DNA of 64,000 nucleotides from Larkinella terrae (GCF_009668025.1 NZ_WJXZ01000009.1:248001-312000), one strand, 5' to 3'. Counted from the first letter of the stretch, positions 50,982-60,535 are shown. The notes: generated by a model from the letters alone, not told the origin. Numbers and translations: made by a program.

Positions 50982-52640
50982 TCAATACATCTTTTCGTAA
51001 TATTCCGTCGCCATGCGGTTGGAGTTGAAAAAGCCGTTGACGTCGTTCATACTTTGCAGCGTCAACGCATTCCACTCGTCCGGTTTTTCGTAGTAAAGCG
51101 GCAGGATTACATTTTCCAGCTGGTCGAAAAAATGCGTTCGATCGGATGCATCCCGCTCTTCGGACGACAAACCGGGCGCTGCAACGGGCACGATAAATGA
51201 ATTTTTCTGATGCTCAGCAAACTCGCAGACCCAGCCGTCGAAGGTGGAGAAATTGATGCTTGCATTCATGGCCGCCGTCATGCCGCTCGTCCCGGAAGCC
51301 TCCCGCGTAACAATCGGCGTGTTCAGCCACAAATCCGAACCATCCTTCAACTGTTTCGATAATGCCAGTTCATACCCCGTCAAAACCGCCATGTTTTTGT
51401 GAAGGTGGCTCAAATACACCAGCGAATTGAAGGTGTGCGTGGCACCCTCGTCGGACGGATACGGTTTTCCGGCCCAGATAAACTGGATGGGATATTTCGG
51501 GTTGTTCATCAATTGCTGAAACCGCTCAGAGTTCTGCACCAGCAAATCCGGTCGTTTGTAACCCGCAAACCGGCGCGCCCAGACAATCGTCAGCACGTTT
51601 GGGTCAAAGAGCTTGCCGCACTGGTCGGCCACAGTTTTGAACAGGGTTTGCTTCAGGCTTTTTTTCCGGGCGGCAACGGCCCTCCCGTCCCCTTTCTTCC
51701 GGGCGGTTTCGAGTTCATTGTCAGCCCAGTACCGCAAATTCTGAGCGTTCGTTACGTGCGTAATTTCGGGAATATCGCTGTACGAGCCCCACATATGCCG
51801 CGACACTTCACCGTGTAGTTTGGATACGCCATTGGCCTTCCGGCTGAGTCGCAGAGCCGCCAGCGAGTGGTTAAAGACATTGTCATCAATACCCGTAATT
51901 TCCCGAACCGTCTCCAACGGCACCTGACCAAAAAAACTCATGACATTCAGCTGGTTAATGTCGTGTTTGTCATTCCCGGCTTCTTCGGGCGTATGGGTCG
52001 TGAATACCATCCGTTTCCGAACCGCGTCGGCGCTACCGTATTTCTGGTACAAATGAAAAGCCGCCGAAACCGCATGGGCTTCGTTCAAATGGTAAACGTC
52101 CGGTTCATAGCCCAGCTCATCCAGCAGTTTGGCACCACCCAGTCCCAGAATCATGCATTGCGCCACTTTGGCCGAAGCAATACTGTCGTACAGCCGGAGC
52201 GAAATCGAACGGGCCAGCCAGTCATTCTCGTCAATATCCGTCGTCAGAAAAAACATCGGCACGGTATCAAAGTGCTTTGGATCAAGGTAATACGCCCGGA
52301 CCCAAACCGGTGTGTGGTGCACTTCAATTGTAAATTTGATGCCGGTATCTTCCAGAAAACCGTATATTTTTTCCCGAAACAGCACATCCATGGCGTTGTC
52401 GGTTTTACGCGTCTGGTCGTAATAGCCATATTTCCACAGCATTCCGATTCCGATTACATTCTGCTTCAGTTCAAACGCGCTGCGCATGTGGGAACCGGCC
52501 AGAAAACCCAGCCCCCCGGAATAGATTTTAAACGCCTGATCGATCGCAAATTCCATTGAAAAGTAAGCAACGGATTTTTTGAATCGGGGATCAAATTCAT
52601 AAGGATGGCGGAACGCCTGCGGCAAATTTGATTTTGTCAT
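50982..52640 (-). CDS. Alpha-glucan phosphorylase family protein (GT35), short form
   Basis: A 552-residue GT35 family member related to glycogen/maltodextrin phosphorylase. Conserved parts are AYFSMEFAIDQAFKIYSGGLGFLAGSH at the N-terminus, MVFTTHTPEEAGNDKHD, TIVWARRFAGYKRPDLL and the EASGTSGM segment (about residue 449). In classical phosphorylases the PLP-carrying lysine is in GTGNMK; here the aligned position in GTSGMTAAMN is Thr455, so PLP binding is doubtful unless the alignment is shifted. The start at 52640 (MTKSNLPQAFRHPYEFD) is preferred over an upstream in-frame start because the family begins there. It probably mobilises or transfers glucose from glucans. Confidence 0.86.
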   Translation of the reverse strand: MTKSNLPQAFRHPYEFDPRFKKSVAYFSMEFAIDQAFKIYSGGLGFLAGSHMRSAFELKQNVIGIGMLWKYGYYDQTRKTDNAMDVLFREKIYGFLEDTGIKFTIEVHHTPVWVRAYYLDPKHFDTVPMFFLTTDIDENDWLARSISLRLYDSIASAKVAQCMILGLGGAKLLDELGYEPDVYHLNEAHAVSAAFHLYQKYGSADAVRKRMVFTTHTPEEAGNDKHDINQLNVMSFFGQVPLETVREITGIDDNVFNHSLAALRLSRKANGVSKLHGEVSRHMWGSYSDIPEITHVTNAQNLRYWADNELETARKKGDGRAVAARKKSLKQTLFKTVADQCGKLFDPNVLTIVWARRFAGYKRPDLLVQNSERFQQLMNNPKYPIQFIWAGKPYPSDEGATHTFNSLVYLSHLHKNMAVLTGYELALSKQLKDGSDLWLNTPIVTREASGTSGMTAAMNASINFSTFDGWVCEFAEHQKNSFIVPVAAPGLSSEERDASDRTHFFDQLENVILPLYYEKPDEWNALTLQSMNDVNGFFNSNRMATEYYEKMY

Positions 52641-52802
52641 TCGGGTAAAGTACGGTTGAATGTGTGATGGTAGTTGACTGGCAAGATAACAAAAGACCCG
52701 ATAGGACCATTTAAGGAAAATAATGAATTGAAGTAATTCCAACCCGGAACCATTCGTTTCTTTGCGTCGGTTTCGTCACTAAAGAACCTCATTTCTGGCA
52801 AC

Positions 52803-53381
52803 ATGTTTTCTACCCTGCGCCATCACATTGAGAAAAAAATCCCTCTGACGGATGACGAGTTTACGCTGGCATCCGCTCATTTTACGGTTCGCAGACTGAA
52901 GAAAAGGCAATTTTTGCTCCAACAGGGCGATGTTTGCCGGTATGAAAGTTTTGTGGTGAGCGGTTGCCTGAAATCCTATCATACCGACGACCAGGGCGTT
53001 GATCACATCCTGCGGTTTTCGGTCGAAGACCATTGGGCGGGCGATCTGGACAGTTTTATCAACAGCACTCCCTCCTCGTTCAACATCGAAGCCCTCGAAC
53101 CCGTTACGCTGCTGGTGATCGATAAACCATCGCTCGATCAATTGTATCAACGCGTTCCCAAACTGGAAACGTTTTTTCGACTCCTGAATCAAAACGCCCT
53201 GATTGCCACCTCCCAGCGGGTGATCAAAAACCTGAGCGTTCCGGCCAGCGAGCGGTACCAGCTATTTCTGAAAGCCAATCCGCAACTTGTTCAGCGGATT
53301 CCGTTGAAAGACATTGCCTCCTACCTGGGCATTACCCCGGTTTTTCTGAGTAAGCTGAGACGGGAAAAGCCCGGTTTCTAA
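52803..53381 (+). CDS. Crp/Fnr-family transcriptional regulator
   Basis: A 192-residue regulator. The N-terminal 115 residues form a cNMP-binding-like beta-roll (RRLKKRQFLLQQGDVCRYESFVVSGCLKSY, FSVEDHWAGDLDSFI). A helix connects to a C-terminal winged HTH (RIPLKDIASYLGITPVFLSKLRREKPGF). The usual cyclic-nucleotide ligand arginine is not evident, as is common for such Bacteroidota regulators. Divergent from the phosphorylase gene, and followed 85 bp downstream by the Old Yellow Enzyme gene, which it may regulate. Confidence 0.9.
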   Translation: MFSTLRHHIEKKIPLTDDEFTLASAHFTVRRLKKRQFLLQQGDVCRYESFVVSGCLKSYHTDDQGVDHILRFSVEDHWAGDLDSFINSTPSSFNIEALEPVTLLVIDKPSLDQLYQRVPKLETFFRLLNQNALIATSQRVIKNLSVPASERYQLFLKANPQLVQRIPLKDIASYLGITPVFLSKLRREKPGF

Positions 53382-53466
53382 AACTAGTTTTAGCGGTTTT
53401 CTTCACCTGGTTTAAGTGTTGAAAAAGGAAAGCGACGGAGATTTGTGGTCATTAAACGATCACAAA

Positions 53467-54585
53467 ATGAACCCGAATACACATTCTTTTTTCGATTCCA
53501 TTACTCTAAATCGGCACCGATTGGCGAACCGGTTTGTCGTTGCACCCATGACTCGTGTCAGCGCCACCGCCGAGGGAGTTCCGACCGGTGCAATGGCCGA
53601 TTATTATGAAGCCTTTGCCCGGGGCGGTTTTGCTGCAATCATTACCGAAGGGGTTTACCCCGATTCAATCGCTTCGATCTGTAACCCCAACCAACCCGGA
53701 ATTGCCACTGATCAACAGGTAAATGGGTGGCGTCAACTCACGAAGCGGGTAAAAAAATTCCCGACGGTTTTCATTTGCCAGCTCATGCACGCGGGCGGTT
53801 TGTCACAAGTTCTAACCAACACCCTTGCTCCTTCGGCCATCCAACCACTTGGCAAACCGTCGGCTTCATCCGGAGGTCTGGATGCGTTTTCCCTTCCAAA
53901 AGAAATGACCAATGAAGAAATTAAAACGACGATCAGCGGGTACGTTAAAGCGGCCCGAAATGCCGTTGATGCCGGTTTTGACGGCATCGAAATTCACGGC
54001 GCCAATGGTTACCTGCCCGACCAGTTTCTGACCGCTTATACGAATCAGCGCACCGATCAGTACGGTGGCTCCGTGGAAAACCGGTTTCGGTTTATCGCTG
54101 AACTGATGCGTGAAATCCGGGCAGTAGTTCCGAATGATTTTATCGTTGGCCTACGGTTATCAGAAGGCAAGGTGAATAACCTGGCTTATCGCTGGGAAGA
54201 AGGCGCGGACATGGCCCGGGCGGTTTTTGCGGAAGTCAAAAAAGCGGCTCCCGATTACCTGCACATTGCCGCCGAAGGGGGTGGCTGGCAACGGGAATGC
54301 GTCTATGCCGACGGCAGTTCGTCGACCGGGATTGCCCGTCAGCTGCTGGATTGCCCCGTTATCGCGAACGGCGGTTTGCACGAGCTGAATCTGGCAGAGC
54401 GGATTCTTGCAGAGGAATTGGGTGATTTACTGGCAATTGGTCGTTACGCCATTGCCAACCCGGATTTTCCGCAGAAGGTTTTTCGGAAAGAACCGCTGCT
54501 GCCGTTTGAATCTGGAATGATCAAGCCCACGGTTTCGCTGGCAAACACGCGGAAGTGGATGGGAACGCGGATTGAACAGATTTGA
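53467..54585 (+). CDS. Old Yellow Enzyme-type NADH:flavin oxidoreductase
   Basis: A 372-residue FMN enzyme (TIM barrel) that reduces activated C=C bonds. Signatures are TLNRHRLANRFVVAPMTRVSA (N-terminus), FICQLMHAGGLSQ (FMN binding), GFDGIEIHGANGYLPDQFLTAYTNQRTDQYGGSVENRFRF (HxxN substrate site and Tyr proton donor) and GDLLAIGRYAIANPDFPQKV. The ATG at 53467 is chosen since the family begins with a short tail before TLNR; a GTG start 17 codons upstream would add an unrelated leader. An inverted-repeat terminator follows the stop. Confidence 0.94.
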   Translation: MNPNTHSFFDSITLNRHRLANRFVVAPMTRVSATAEGVPTGAMADYYEAFARGGFAAIITEGVYPDSIASICNPNQPGIATDQQVNGWRQLTKRVKKFPTVFICQLMHAGGLSQVLTNTLAPSAIQPLGKPSASSGGLDAFSLPKEMTNEEIKTTISGYVKAARNAVDAGFDGIEIHGANGYLPDQFLTAYTNQRTDQYGGSVENRFRFIAELMREIRAVVPNDFIVGLRLSEGKVNNLAYRWEEGADMARAVFAEVKKAAPDYLHIAAEGGGWQRECVYADGSSSTGIARQLLDCPVIANGGLHELNLAERILAEELGDLLAIGRYAIANPDFPQKVFRKEPLLPFESGMIKPTVSLANTRKWMGTRIEQI

Positions 54586-54622
54586 CGGATTTACACGGAT
54601 AAAAATCCGTAAATCCGTCAAA
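54581..54622. terminator. Bidirectional terminator between convergent OYE and isomerase genes
   Basis: TTTGACGGATTTAC and inverse GTAAATCCGTCAAA, 14-bp perfect, with an inner ACGGAT/ATCCGT pair. Confidence 0.85.
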
Positions 54623-54643
54623 TACGCGTTCCTGTTAGCAGAA

Positions 54644-55489
54644 TTAAATCGACTTCAGATAAGCCATGCTCTGCGGCACCTGCTGCTGCGCCGATGGGCT
54701 TTCGTCTTCGATATAGAAATACTCGATCGATGATTTTTTAGCGGCTTTCAGAACGGCCGCCAGATTGATTTGTCCCGATCCCAGAGCCACGTCATTTTCG
54801 GGAGGAGTGCCGCCCGACATATTCCCCTGAACACCTTTTTTGAGGTCTTTCATGTGCATCAGCTTGAAGCGTTTCGGGTATTTTTCGAGCAGTTTGGCGG
54901 GGTCCTGACCGGGAAAGTACACCCACAGCACATCCATTTCAAAGCTCACATCATCCGGGTTGGTTTTCTGAACAATGTAATCGAACAGCGTACCATTTTC
55001 GTACGGTTCAAACTCGAACCCGTGGTTGTGATAAACAAACATCAACCCTTTGTCTTTCAGCTGTTTGCCAATCATATTAAACTCCTCGACTGTTTTTTGG
55101 GCAGCTTCCAGCGTAAATTTCCCCTGATGCGGAATCCAGGCGAGCCGGACGTATTTGGCACCCAGTGTTTTGGCATTGGCAATCACCATGTCCATCTTTT
55201 TCATCAGGTCGTCATACCCAACGCCGTGGCTGGTGCAGACCATGCCGCGTTTGTCGAGCTCGCTGCGAATTTCAGCGGCAGTTTTACCGAAAAGACTGGA
55301 AAATTCGATGTTGGTAATGCCCATCGCCTTGATTTTGTCGAGCGTTCCGGGCATGTCTTTGGCGAATTCATTCCGCATGGTATACGATACCATGCCGGGC
55401 GTGTCTTTCAACGTTTTACTAAACCGCTGACCGAATGTCGTCACAGTCAGCAGAAAGGCAACCGATGTCAACAGAACGTATTTTTTCAT
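54644..55489 (-). CDS. Secreted xylose-isomerase-like TIM-barrel protein
   Basis: A 281-residue exported protein with signal peptide MKKYVLLTSVAFLLTVTTFGQ. The AP-endonuclease-2/xylose-isomerase-like TIM barrel has segments MGITNIEFSSLFG, AKYVRLAWIPHQGKFTLEAAQKTV, LMFVYHNHGFEFEP, VSFEMDVLWVYFPGQDP and KLMHMKDLKKGVQGN, with metal-binding Glu, Asp and His residues at barrel ends. Exported members often act on sugars or inositols as epimerases or isomerases; the substrate is not known. The convergent OYE gene lies beyond the shared terminator. Confidence 0.9.
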   Translation of the reverse strand: MKKYVLLTSVAFLLTVTTFGQRFSKTLKDTPGMVSYTMRNEFAKDMPGTLDKIKAMGITNIEFSSLFGKTAAEIRSELDKRGMVCTSHGVGYDDLMKKMDMVIANAKTLGAKYVRLAWIPHQGKFTLEAAQKTVEEFNMIGKQLKDKGLMFVYHNHGFEFEPYENGTLFDYIVQKTNPDDVSFEMDVLWVYFPGQDPAKLLEKYPKRFKLMHMKDLKKGVQGNMSGGTPPENDVALGSGQINLAAVLKAAKKSSIEYFYIEDESPSAQQQVPQSMAYLKSI

Positions 55490-55553
55490 GATCGTTAATG
55501 AGGTTTATCGCAAAAAGGCCGGAAACCGCATGGCCTACTGTTCACATCCGGCT

Positions 55554-55883
55554 TCACCATTCGTCATCATCGTCCTGAAAGGCCCGGTACGCCCGGTTCA
55601 GTTCCAGCAAAGCCTTCTCGTTTTTCTGTTCCCTGGCCAGCTCTATGCCCCGTTGGTAAATAGCTTCCGCTTCGGAGCGGTTATTCAGCTCGGTGCAAAG
55701 GTCAGCCGCCTGATAATACGTCGGCAGGTACGTTGGATGTTCGTCCAGCAGCTTTTTCAGGCATTTCCAGCTCTCCGCGGGTTGTTCATTCCGGTATTCC
55801 ATCGCCAGCGCGTAAACATTGAACGGATCATCGGGTTGTTCTTCAATAAACTGCCGCAGCAGTTGAATGCGGTTATTGTTCAT
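55554..55883 (-). CDS. Small TPR-repeat protein
   Basis: A 109-residue soluble protein made of about three tetratricopeptide-like helix pairs: DDPFNVYALAMEYRNEQP, HPTYLPTYYQAADLCTEL and RSEAEAIYQRGIELAREQKNEKALLELNRAYRAF, ending in an acidic DDDDEW tail. Such proteins mediate protein-protein contacts; no partner is known. The start MNNNRIQLLRQF at 55883 lies beyond a run of intergenic repeats. Confidence 0.85.
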   Translation of the reverse strand: MNNNRIQLLRQFIEEQPDDPFNVYALAMEYRNEQPAESWKCLKKLLDEHPTYLPTYYQAADLCTELNNRSEAEAIYQRGIELAREQKNEKALLELNRAYRAFQDDDDEW

Positions 55884-55898
55884 TCAGGTTTCGTTTAC

Positions 55899-56031
55899 GG
55901 TTTGCGGTTTTCAGTTTTCGGAGGCATACGCTTTCTAAAATATCGAATATTGAATACCGAATACCGAACGCGTAATGCGTCAGTTCTGGCAGATAATCAC
56001 ACCGAATGCCGAAAACTGAAAACCGTAAACC
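55899..56031. repeat. Dispersed GGTTTTCAGTTTTCGG inverted repeat, copy A
   Basis: Arms 55899-55921 and 56009-56031 match at 22 of 23 bases. The interior contains ATATCGAATATTGAATACCG-like repeats. A second pair of related arms lies at 60549-60564 and 60625-60640. Confidence 0.7.
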
Positions 56032-56080
56032 AATAGCCAAAAATAGTATGCAAGCATACGTTTTATTCCCGGCAAGTTTG

Positions 56081-56088
56081 TATTTTTG
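56081..56088 (+). promoter_or_regulatory. -7 box of etfB
   Basis: TATTTTTG matches TAnnTTTG, 28 bases before the etfB ATG at 56117. Confidence 0.55.
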
Positions 56089-56116
56089 CCAGCATCACAT
56101 CTAAACCACGGACAAC

Positions 56117-56854
56117 ATGAAGATTTTAGTGTGTGTCACCAGTGTGCCGGACACCATCACCAAAATTACGCTCACGGACAATAATACCAAACTCAATAAA
56201 GCGGGAGTGCAATTCATCACCGGTCCTTACGACGACTACGCCCTTTCTCGGGCGGTGGAACTGAAGGAACAACAGGGTGGCACGGTAACGGTTCTGAACG
56301 TCGGGGAAGCCGATGCCGAACCGGTTATTCGCAAATGCCTCGCGATTGGGGCCGACGACGCCATCCGGGTGAATGCCGAGCCAACCGACGCCTATTTTGT
56401 GGCCGAACAGATTGCTGCCGTCGCCAGAGAAAACAGCTACGATCTGATCCTGATGGGCCGCGAATCCATCGATTACAACGGCGGGCAGGTACACGGCATT
56501 GTGGGCGAAATGCTCGGCATTCCGTCGATTTCTCCGGTTATGAAACTGGACATCGAAGGCTCAACGGCGAAAATCACACGGGAAATCGAAGGCGGCCACG
56601 AGGATCTGGAGGCCGGTTTGCCGCTGGTGCTGGGTTGCCAGGAACCGATCGCCGAATGGAAAATTCCGAACATGCGTGGCATCATGACGGCCCGCACCAA
56701 GAAGCTGACCGTCGTTGAACCGGCCGGAAAAGACACACTTACCCAGATTTCCAGCTACGAACTCCCCCCCGCCCGTGGAGCCTGCAAAATGATCCCCGCG
56801 GAGGAGGCCGAAACGCTGATCAGGTTGCTGCGTACGGAAGCGAAAGTGATATAA
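56117..56854 (+). CDS. etfB: Electron transfer flavoprotein, beta subunit
   Basis: A 245-residue subunit of the FAD/AMP heterodimer EtfAB, which carries electrons from acyl-CoA dehydrogenases and similar enzymes. Signatures are MKILVCVTSVPDT, YDDYALSRAVELKEQQGG, LILMGRESIDYNGGQVHGIVGEMLGIP and a C-terminal RLLRTEAKVI. etfA follows 211 bp downstream on the same strand, with a large hairpin element between, so the pair is one functional unit although the spacing is unusual for this operon. Confidence 0.95.
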   Translation: MKILVCVTSVPDTITKITLTDNNTKLNKAGVQFITGPYDDYALSRAVELKEQQGGTVTVLNVGEADAEPVIRKCLAIGADDAIRVNAEPTDAYFVAEQIAAVARENSYDLILMGRESIDYNGGQVHGIVGEMLGIPSISPVMKLDIEGSTAKITREIEGGHEDLEAGLPLVLGCQEPIAEWKIPNMRGIMTARTKKLTVVEPAGKDTLTQISSYELPPARGACKMIPAEEAETLIRLLRTEAKVI

Positions 56855-56908
56855 GTTTAAGGGAGTTGTTTCGCCAAACTCCGCGAAATAACTCTTTTCC
56901 AAACCTTT

Positions 56909-57047
56909 AAGAGATTGTCCAAAAATAGTAAATCATGCTTTCTATATTGCCCCCAACCCCCTAAAGGGGGCTTTAGTACACCGATTAAAGCCCCCTTTAG
57001 GGGGTTGGGGGCAACGCGAAAGAAGGGAAATTTAAAGTTTAGACAGT
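56909..57047. repeat. MITE/REP-like hairpin element, copy 2 (between etfB and etfA)
   Basis: A perfect 29-bp inverted repeat (56947-56975 and 56986-57014) with a 10-base loop. Its core is identical to that of copy 1 (29085-29225). The right flank read in reverse (GACTGTCTAAACTTTAAATT) resembles the left flank of copy 1. Confidence 0.75.
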
Positions 57048-57065
57048 CAATAAATCCACTCTAAA

Positions 57066-58028
57066 ATGTCAGTCTTAATATTTGCGGAATTAGAAGAAGG
57101 AGCGATCAAGAAATCGTCGCTTGAAGCGATCTATTACGGTTCAAAAGTCGCCGAACAAACCGGCACCACAGCCACCGCCCTCGTACTGGGCGAAGGCAGC
57201 ACCGACGAATTGGCCAAAGCCGGCCGGTTTGGGGCGACGGAAGTGCTTCACGCCAGCGACGCCCGGCTGAACGAAGGCAATGCCCTGGCCTACGCCAGCG
57301 TCGTGGCCGAAGCCGCCAATCAGGAAGGCGCTAATATCATTGTGCTGGCAAAATCGTCGCTGGCCGATTCGATGGCCGCTCGGCTGGCCGGGAAACTGAA
57401 AGCCGGTTTGGCCGCTAATGTGATCGAATTGCCGGATTTGTCGGGCGGTTTTCGGGTCAAACGCAGTATTTTCACCGGAAAAGCTTTCGCGATTACGGAA
57501 TTGACGGCGGAGAAAAAAATTCTGGCGATCAAAAAAAATACGATTACACCCGAAGAAACCGATGCAACAGCTCCCGTCGAAGCCTTCAGTCCGGTTTTGA
57601 ATGATACCGATTTTGTAGTTAAAGTAACCAATGTCGAAAAAGCAACCGGCGACATTTTGCTGCCCGAAGCCGATCTGGTCGTTTCGGCGGGCCGGGGACT
57701 CAAAGGTCCGGAAAACTGGGGCATTGTGGAAGATCTGGCGAAGGCGCTGCACGCAGCTACGGCCTGTTCCAAACCGGTTTCGGACCTCGACTGGCGGCCT
57801 CACCACGAACACGTCGGCCAAACGGGCATCAAAATCAGCCCGAATCTTTACATTGCCTGCGGCATTTCCGGCGCGATTCAGCACCTGGCGGGCGTGAACT
57901 CATCGAAGGTCATTGTAGTTATCAACAAAGATGCGGAAGCACCGTTTTTCAAATCGGCGGACTATGGGATTGTTGGTGACGTGTTCGACGTCCTGCCCCG
58001 GCTGACGAAAGCGGTAAAAGAACTTTAA
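57066..58028 (+). CDS. etfA: Electron transfer flavoprotein, alpha subunit
   Basis: A 320-residue partner of EtfB. N-terminal MSVLIFAELEEGAIKKSSLEAIYYGSKVA and the C-terminal FAD domain DLVVSAGRGLKGPENWGIVEDLAKALHA, HEHVGQTGIKISPNLYIACGISGAIQHLAGV and VIVVINKDAEAPFFKSADYGIVGDVFDVLP are characteristic. It carries the FAD and shuttles electrons to the respiratory chain. The 211-bp gap from etfB contains a hairpin that could reduce read-through or protect the upstream message. Confidence 0.95.
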   Translation: MSVLIFAELEEGAIKKSSLEAIYYGSKVAEQTGTTATALVLGEGSTDELAKAGRFGATEVLHASDARLNEGNALAYASVVAEAANQEGANIIVLAKSSLADSMAARLAGKLKAGLAANVIELPDLSGGFRVKRSIFTGKAFAITELTAEKKILAIKKNTITPEETDATAPVEAFSPVLNDTDFVVKVTNVEKATGDILLPEADLVVSAGRGLKGPENWGIVEDLAKALHAATACSKPVSDLDWRPHHEHVGQTGIKISPNLYIACGISGAIQHLAGVNSSKVIVVINKDAEAPFFKSADYGIVGDVFDVLPRLTKAVKEL

Positions 58029-58128
58029 CACTCGTGTTTGGGCGTTTTGTGGTTGGCGGTTTTTGGTTTTTTTTAGTTTCAGACGAAAAACTCCTAAACC
58101 TGCAAACCGCTAAACTCCCAAACTCTAT

Positions 58129-58136
58129 TAACTTTG
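58129..58136 (+). promoter_or_regulatory. -7 box of the bifunctional nuclease gene, 4 nt before GTG
   Basis: TAACTTTG, exact match to TAnnTTTG, followed by four bases and the GTG start at 58141. Confidence 0.5.
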
Positions 58137-58140
58137 CGTC

Positions 58141-58737
58141 GTGGAGAAGATTAGACTTGAAATCTTAGGTTTGTCGCCCAGCCAATCGCAGTCGGGTTCG
58201 TTTGCACTGGTTTTGGGAGAAGAATACGGGAACCGCCGGTTGCCGATCATCATCGGTATGTTTGAAGCGCAGGCCATCGCAATCGAGATCGAGAAGATTG
58301 TGCCCAACCGCCCGATGACCCACGACCTCTTCAAATCATTTGCCGACAAATTCGGCTTTACGGTTCGTGAAATCGTTATTTCTGACCTGCGGGAAGGCAT
58401 TTTCTTTGCCCGCATTGTTTGCACCGACGGTACGCGCGAAACCGTAGTGGACGCCCGCCCGTCCGATGCCATTGCGATCGGAATCCGGTTCAACGTTCAG
58501 ATTTACACCTACGAATCCATTCTTTCCGAAGCCGGTATTACCGCCAGCGCCACCGATGAGGCCGAGGAACAGGAAGAACTCGTTCCCCAGACGACGTCCC
58601 GCTCGTCGCGGTCCCTGACCGAGCAGTTGAAGGACATGACGTACGATGAGCTCCAGCAATCGCTGGATGAAGCCCTGAAAAAGGAGGAATACGAAAAAGC
58701 CGCCAAAATTCGGGACGAAATGAGCCGTCGGAACTAG
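58141..58737 (+). CDS. Bifunctional nuclease (BFN/DUF151) family protein with UVR domain
   Basis: A 198-residue protein. The BFN core covers residues 1-130 (ILGLSPSQSQSGSFALVLGE, NRRLPIIIGMFEAQAIAIEIE, VVDARPSDAIAIGIRFN). A C-terminal UVR motif (LQQSLDEALKKEEYEKAAKIRDEM) follows, as in UvrB/UvrC-interacting or Clp-adaptor proteins. Plant BFN homologues degrade DNA and RNA; bacterial roles are unclear. The GTG start gives MEKIRLEILGL, the typical family N-terminus, and a promoter-like box stands four bases before it. Confidence 0.9.
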   Translation: MEKIRLEILGLSPSQSQSGSFALVLGEEYGNRRLPIIIGMFEAQAIAIEIEKIVPNRPMTHDLFKSFADKFGFTVREIVISDLREGIFFARIVCTDGTRETVVDARPSDAIAIGIRFNVQIYTYESILSEAGITASATDEAEEQEELVPQTTSRSSRSLTEQLKDMTYDELQQSLDEALKKEEYEKAAKIRDEMSRRN

Positions 58738-58801
58738 CCTATCGTTGCCAAAGCCGAGCCAAGGCCTTAATTTAGTACTTTCATCACCTGAATAATGCGG
58801 T

Positions 58802-60535
58802 ATGTCTGAGGTACCCAAAGATACTCATATTCGTACATCTGACGAATCGGAACGCCGGAGCGATGCGCCAGCGGAACGTTCGCTGAATTTCATCGAGCAA
58901 ATTGTTGAAGAGGATATCGCCAATGGCAAAAACGGAGGACGCGTTCATACGCGCTTTCCGCCCGAACCCAACGGCTATTTACACATTGGTCACGCCAAAT
59001 CCATTTGCCTGAATTTTGGCTTGGCGGATAAATACGGCGGAAAAACCAACCTCCGTTTCGACGATACAAACCCCGTTACTGAAGATACCGAATACGTTGA
59101 TTCGATTAAAGCTGACGTTCGCTGGCTCGGTTTTGAGTGGGAGAATGAATTTTACGCGTCCGATTACTTCGATCAGCTCTACACTTTTGCCGAAAATCTG
59201 ATTCAGAAAGGCTACGCGTACGTTGACGACTCGACGGCGGAGGTGATCGCTTCGGAAAAAGGTACGCCCACTGAACCCGGTAAGGAAAGCCAATACCGCA
59301 CGAGGTCCGTCGAGGAAAACCTGGACTTGTTCCGGCGGATGAAAGCGGGCGAGTTTCCGGATAGTGCCAAAGTGTTACGGGCGAAAATCGACATGGCGTC
59401 GCCGAACATGCACTTCCGTGATCCGATCATGTACCGGATCCGACACATTCACCACCACCGCACAGGCGACAAGTGGTGTATTTATCCGATGTACGATTTC
59501 GCGCACGGGCAGTCGGATTCCATCGAACAGATCACGCATTCGCTGTGCACGCTGGAATTTGAAGTTCACCGACCGGTTTACGACTGGTATATCGACAAGC
59601 TCGCTATTTTTCCGTCCCGGCAAATCGAATTTGCCCGTTTGAACCTGACGTATACCGTCATGAGCAAACGGAAACTATTGCAACTGGTCAACGAAGGCCA
59701 CGTCCGTGGCTGGGATGATCCGCGCATGCCGACGATTGCCGGATTGCGCCGTCGTGGTTATACGTCGGCCAGTATTCGTGAGTTTGCCGACCGCATCGGC
59801 ATTGCCCGGCGCGACAACTTAATTGATGTGGGATTGCTCGAATTCTGCATTCGCGAAGAGCTGAACAAAACCACAACGCGGGTGATGGCGGTGGTCGACG
59901 AAAAACCGATCAAGGTGGTTTTGACCAATTATCCCGAAGGTCAGGTCGATGAAGTAGCAATTGAAAACAATCCGGAAGATCCCGCAAGTGGTCACCGCAA
60001 TGTTCCTTTTTCAAGGGAATTATACATTGAGCGGGACGATTTTATGGAAAATCCGCCCAAGAAATACTTCCGCTTATTCCCCGGCGGCATGGTTCGGCTG
60101 AAAGGTGCCTACATCATCAAGTGTGAGGAAGTCGTCAAAAATGAGGAAGGCGAAGTCATTGAACTGCGGTGCGTTTACATTCCCGAAAGCCGGAGTGGTT
60201 CGGATACGTCGGGAATCAATGTAAAAGGTACGATTCACTGGGTGTCGGTGGCCCATGCGGTTCCGGCGGAAGTCCGATTGTACGACCGTTTGCTGACAGT
60301 TGAAGATCCGTCCTCGGAAGAAGGTGATTTTAAAGATTTTATCAATCCAAAATCGCTGGAAACCGTACAGGCTTTCGTGGAACCGGGCCTGAAAACCGCC
60401 CAGGCCGGTGATCGTTTTCAATTCATTCGCAAGGGATATTTCTGTATCGACGATGATTCGTCGCCCGAAAAACTGGTTTTTAACCGGACGGTAACCCTGA
60501 AAGACACCTGGGCGAAAGAACAGCGCAAATCGTAA
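58802..60535 (+). CDS. glnS: Glutaminyl-tRNA synthetase
   Basis: A 577-residue class I aminoacyl-tRNA synthetase that charges tRNA-Gln. The HIGH motif is at 61-64 in [15 protein letters not shown], the KMSKS-like motif is VMSKRKL, and the intervening FDDTNP and [12 protein letters not shown] segments match the GlnRS catalytic domain. The C-terminal anticodon-binding beta-barrel is complete. Presence of GlnRS, common in Bacteroidota, means tRNA-Gln is not made only by transamidation. It lies downstream of the bifunctional nuclease gene with a 64-bp gap. Confidence 0.97.
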   Translation: MSEVPKDTHIRTSDESERRSDAPAERSLNFIEQIVEEDIANGKNGGRVHTRFPPEPNGYLHIGHAKSICLNFGLADKYGGKTNLRFDDTNPVTEDTEYVDSIKADVRWLGFEWENEFYASDYFDQLYTFAENLIQKGYAYVDDSTAEVIASEKGTPTEPGKESQYRTRSVEENLDLFRRMKAGEFPDSAKVLRAKIDMASPNMHFRDPIMYRIRHIHHHRTGDKWCIYPMYDFAHGQSDSIEQITHSLCTLEFEVHRPVYDWYIDKLAIFPSRQIEFARLNLTYTVMSKRKLLQLVNEGHVRGWDDPRMPTIAGLRRRGYTSASIREFADRIGIARRDNLIDVGLLEFCIREELNKTTTRVMAVVDEKPIKVVLTNYPEGQVDEVAIENNPEDPASGHRNVPFSRELYIERDDFMENPPKKYFRLFPGGMVRLKGAYIIKCEEVVKNEEGEVIELRCVYIPESRSGSDTSGINVKGTIHWVSVAHAVPAEVRLYDRLLTVEDPSSEEGDFKDFINPKSLETVQAFVEPGLKTAQAGDRFQFIRKGYFCIDDDSSPEKLVFNRTVTLKDTWAKEQRKS

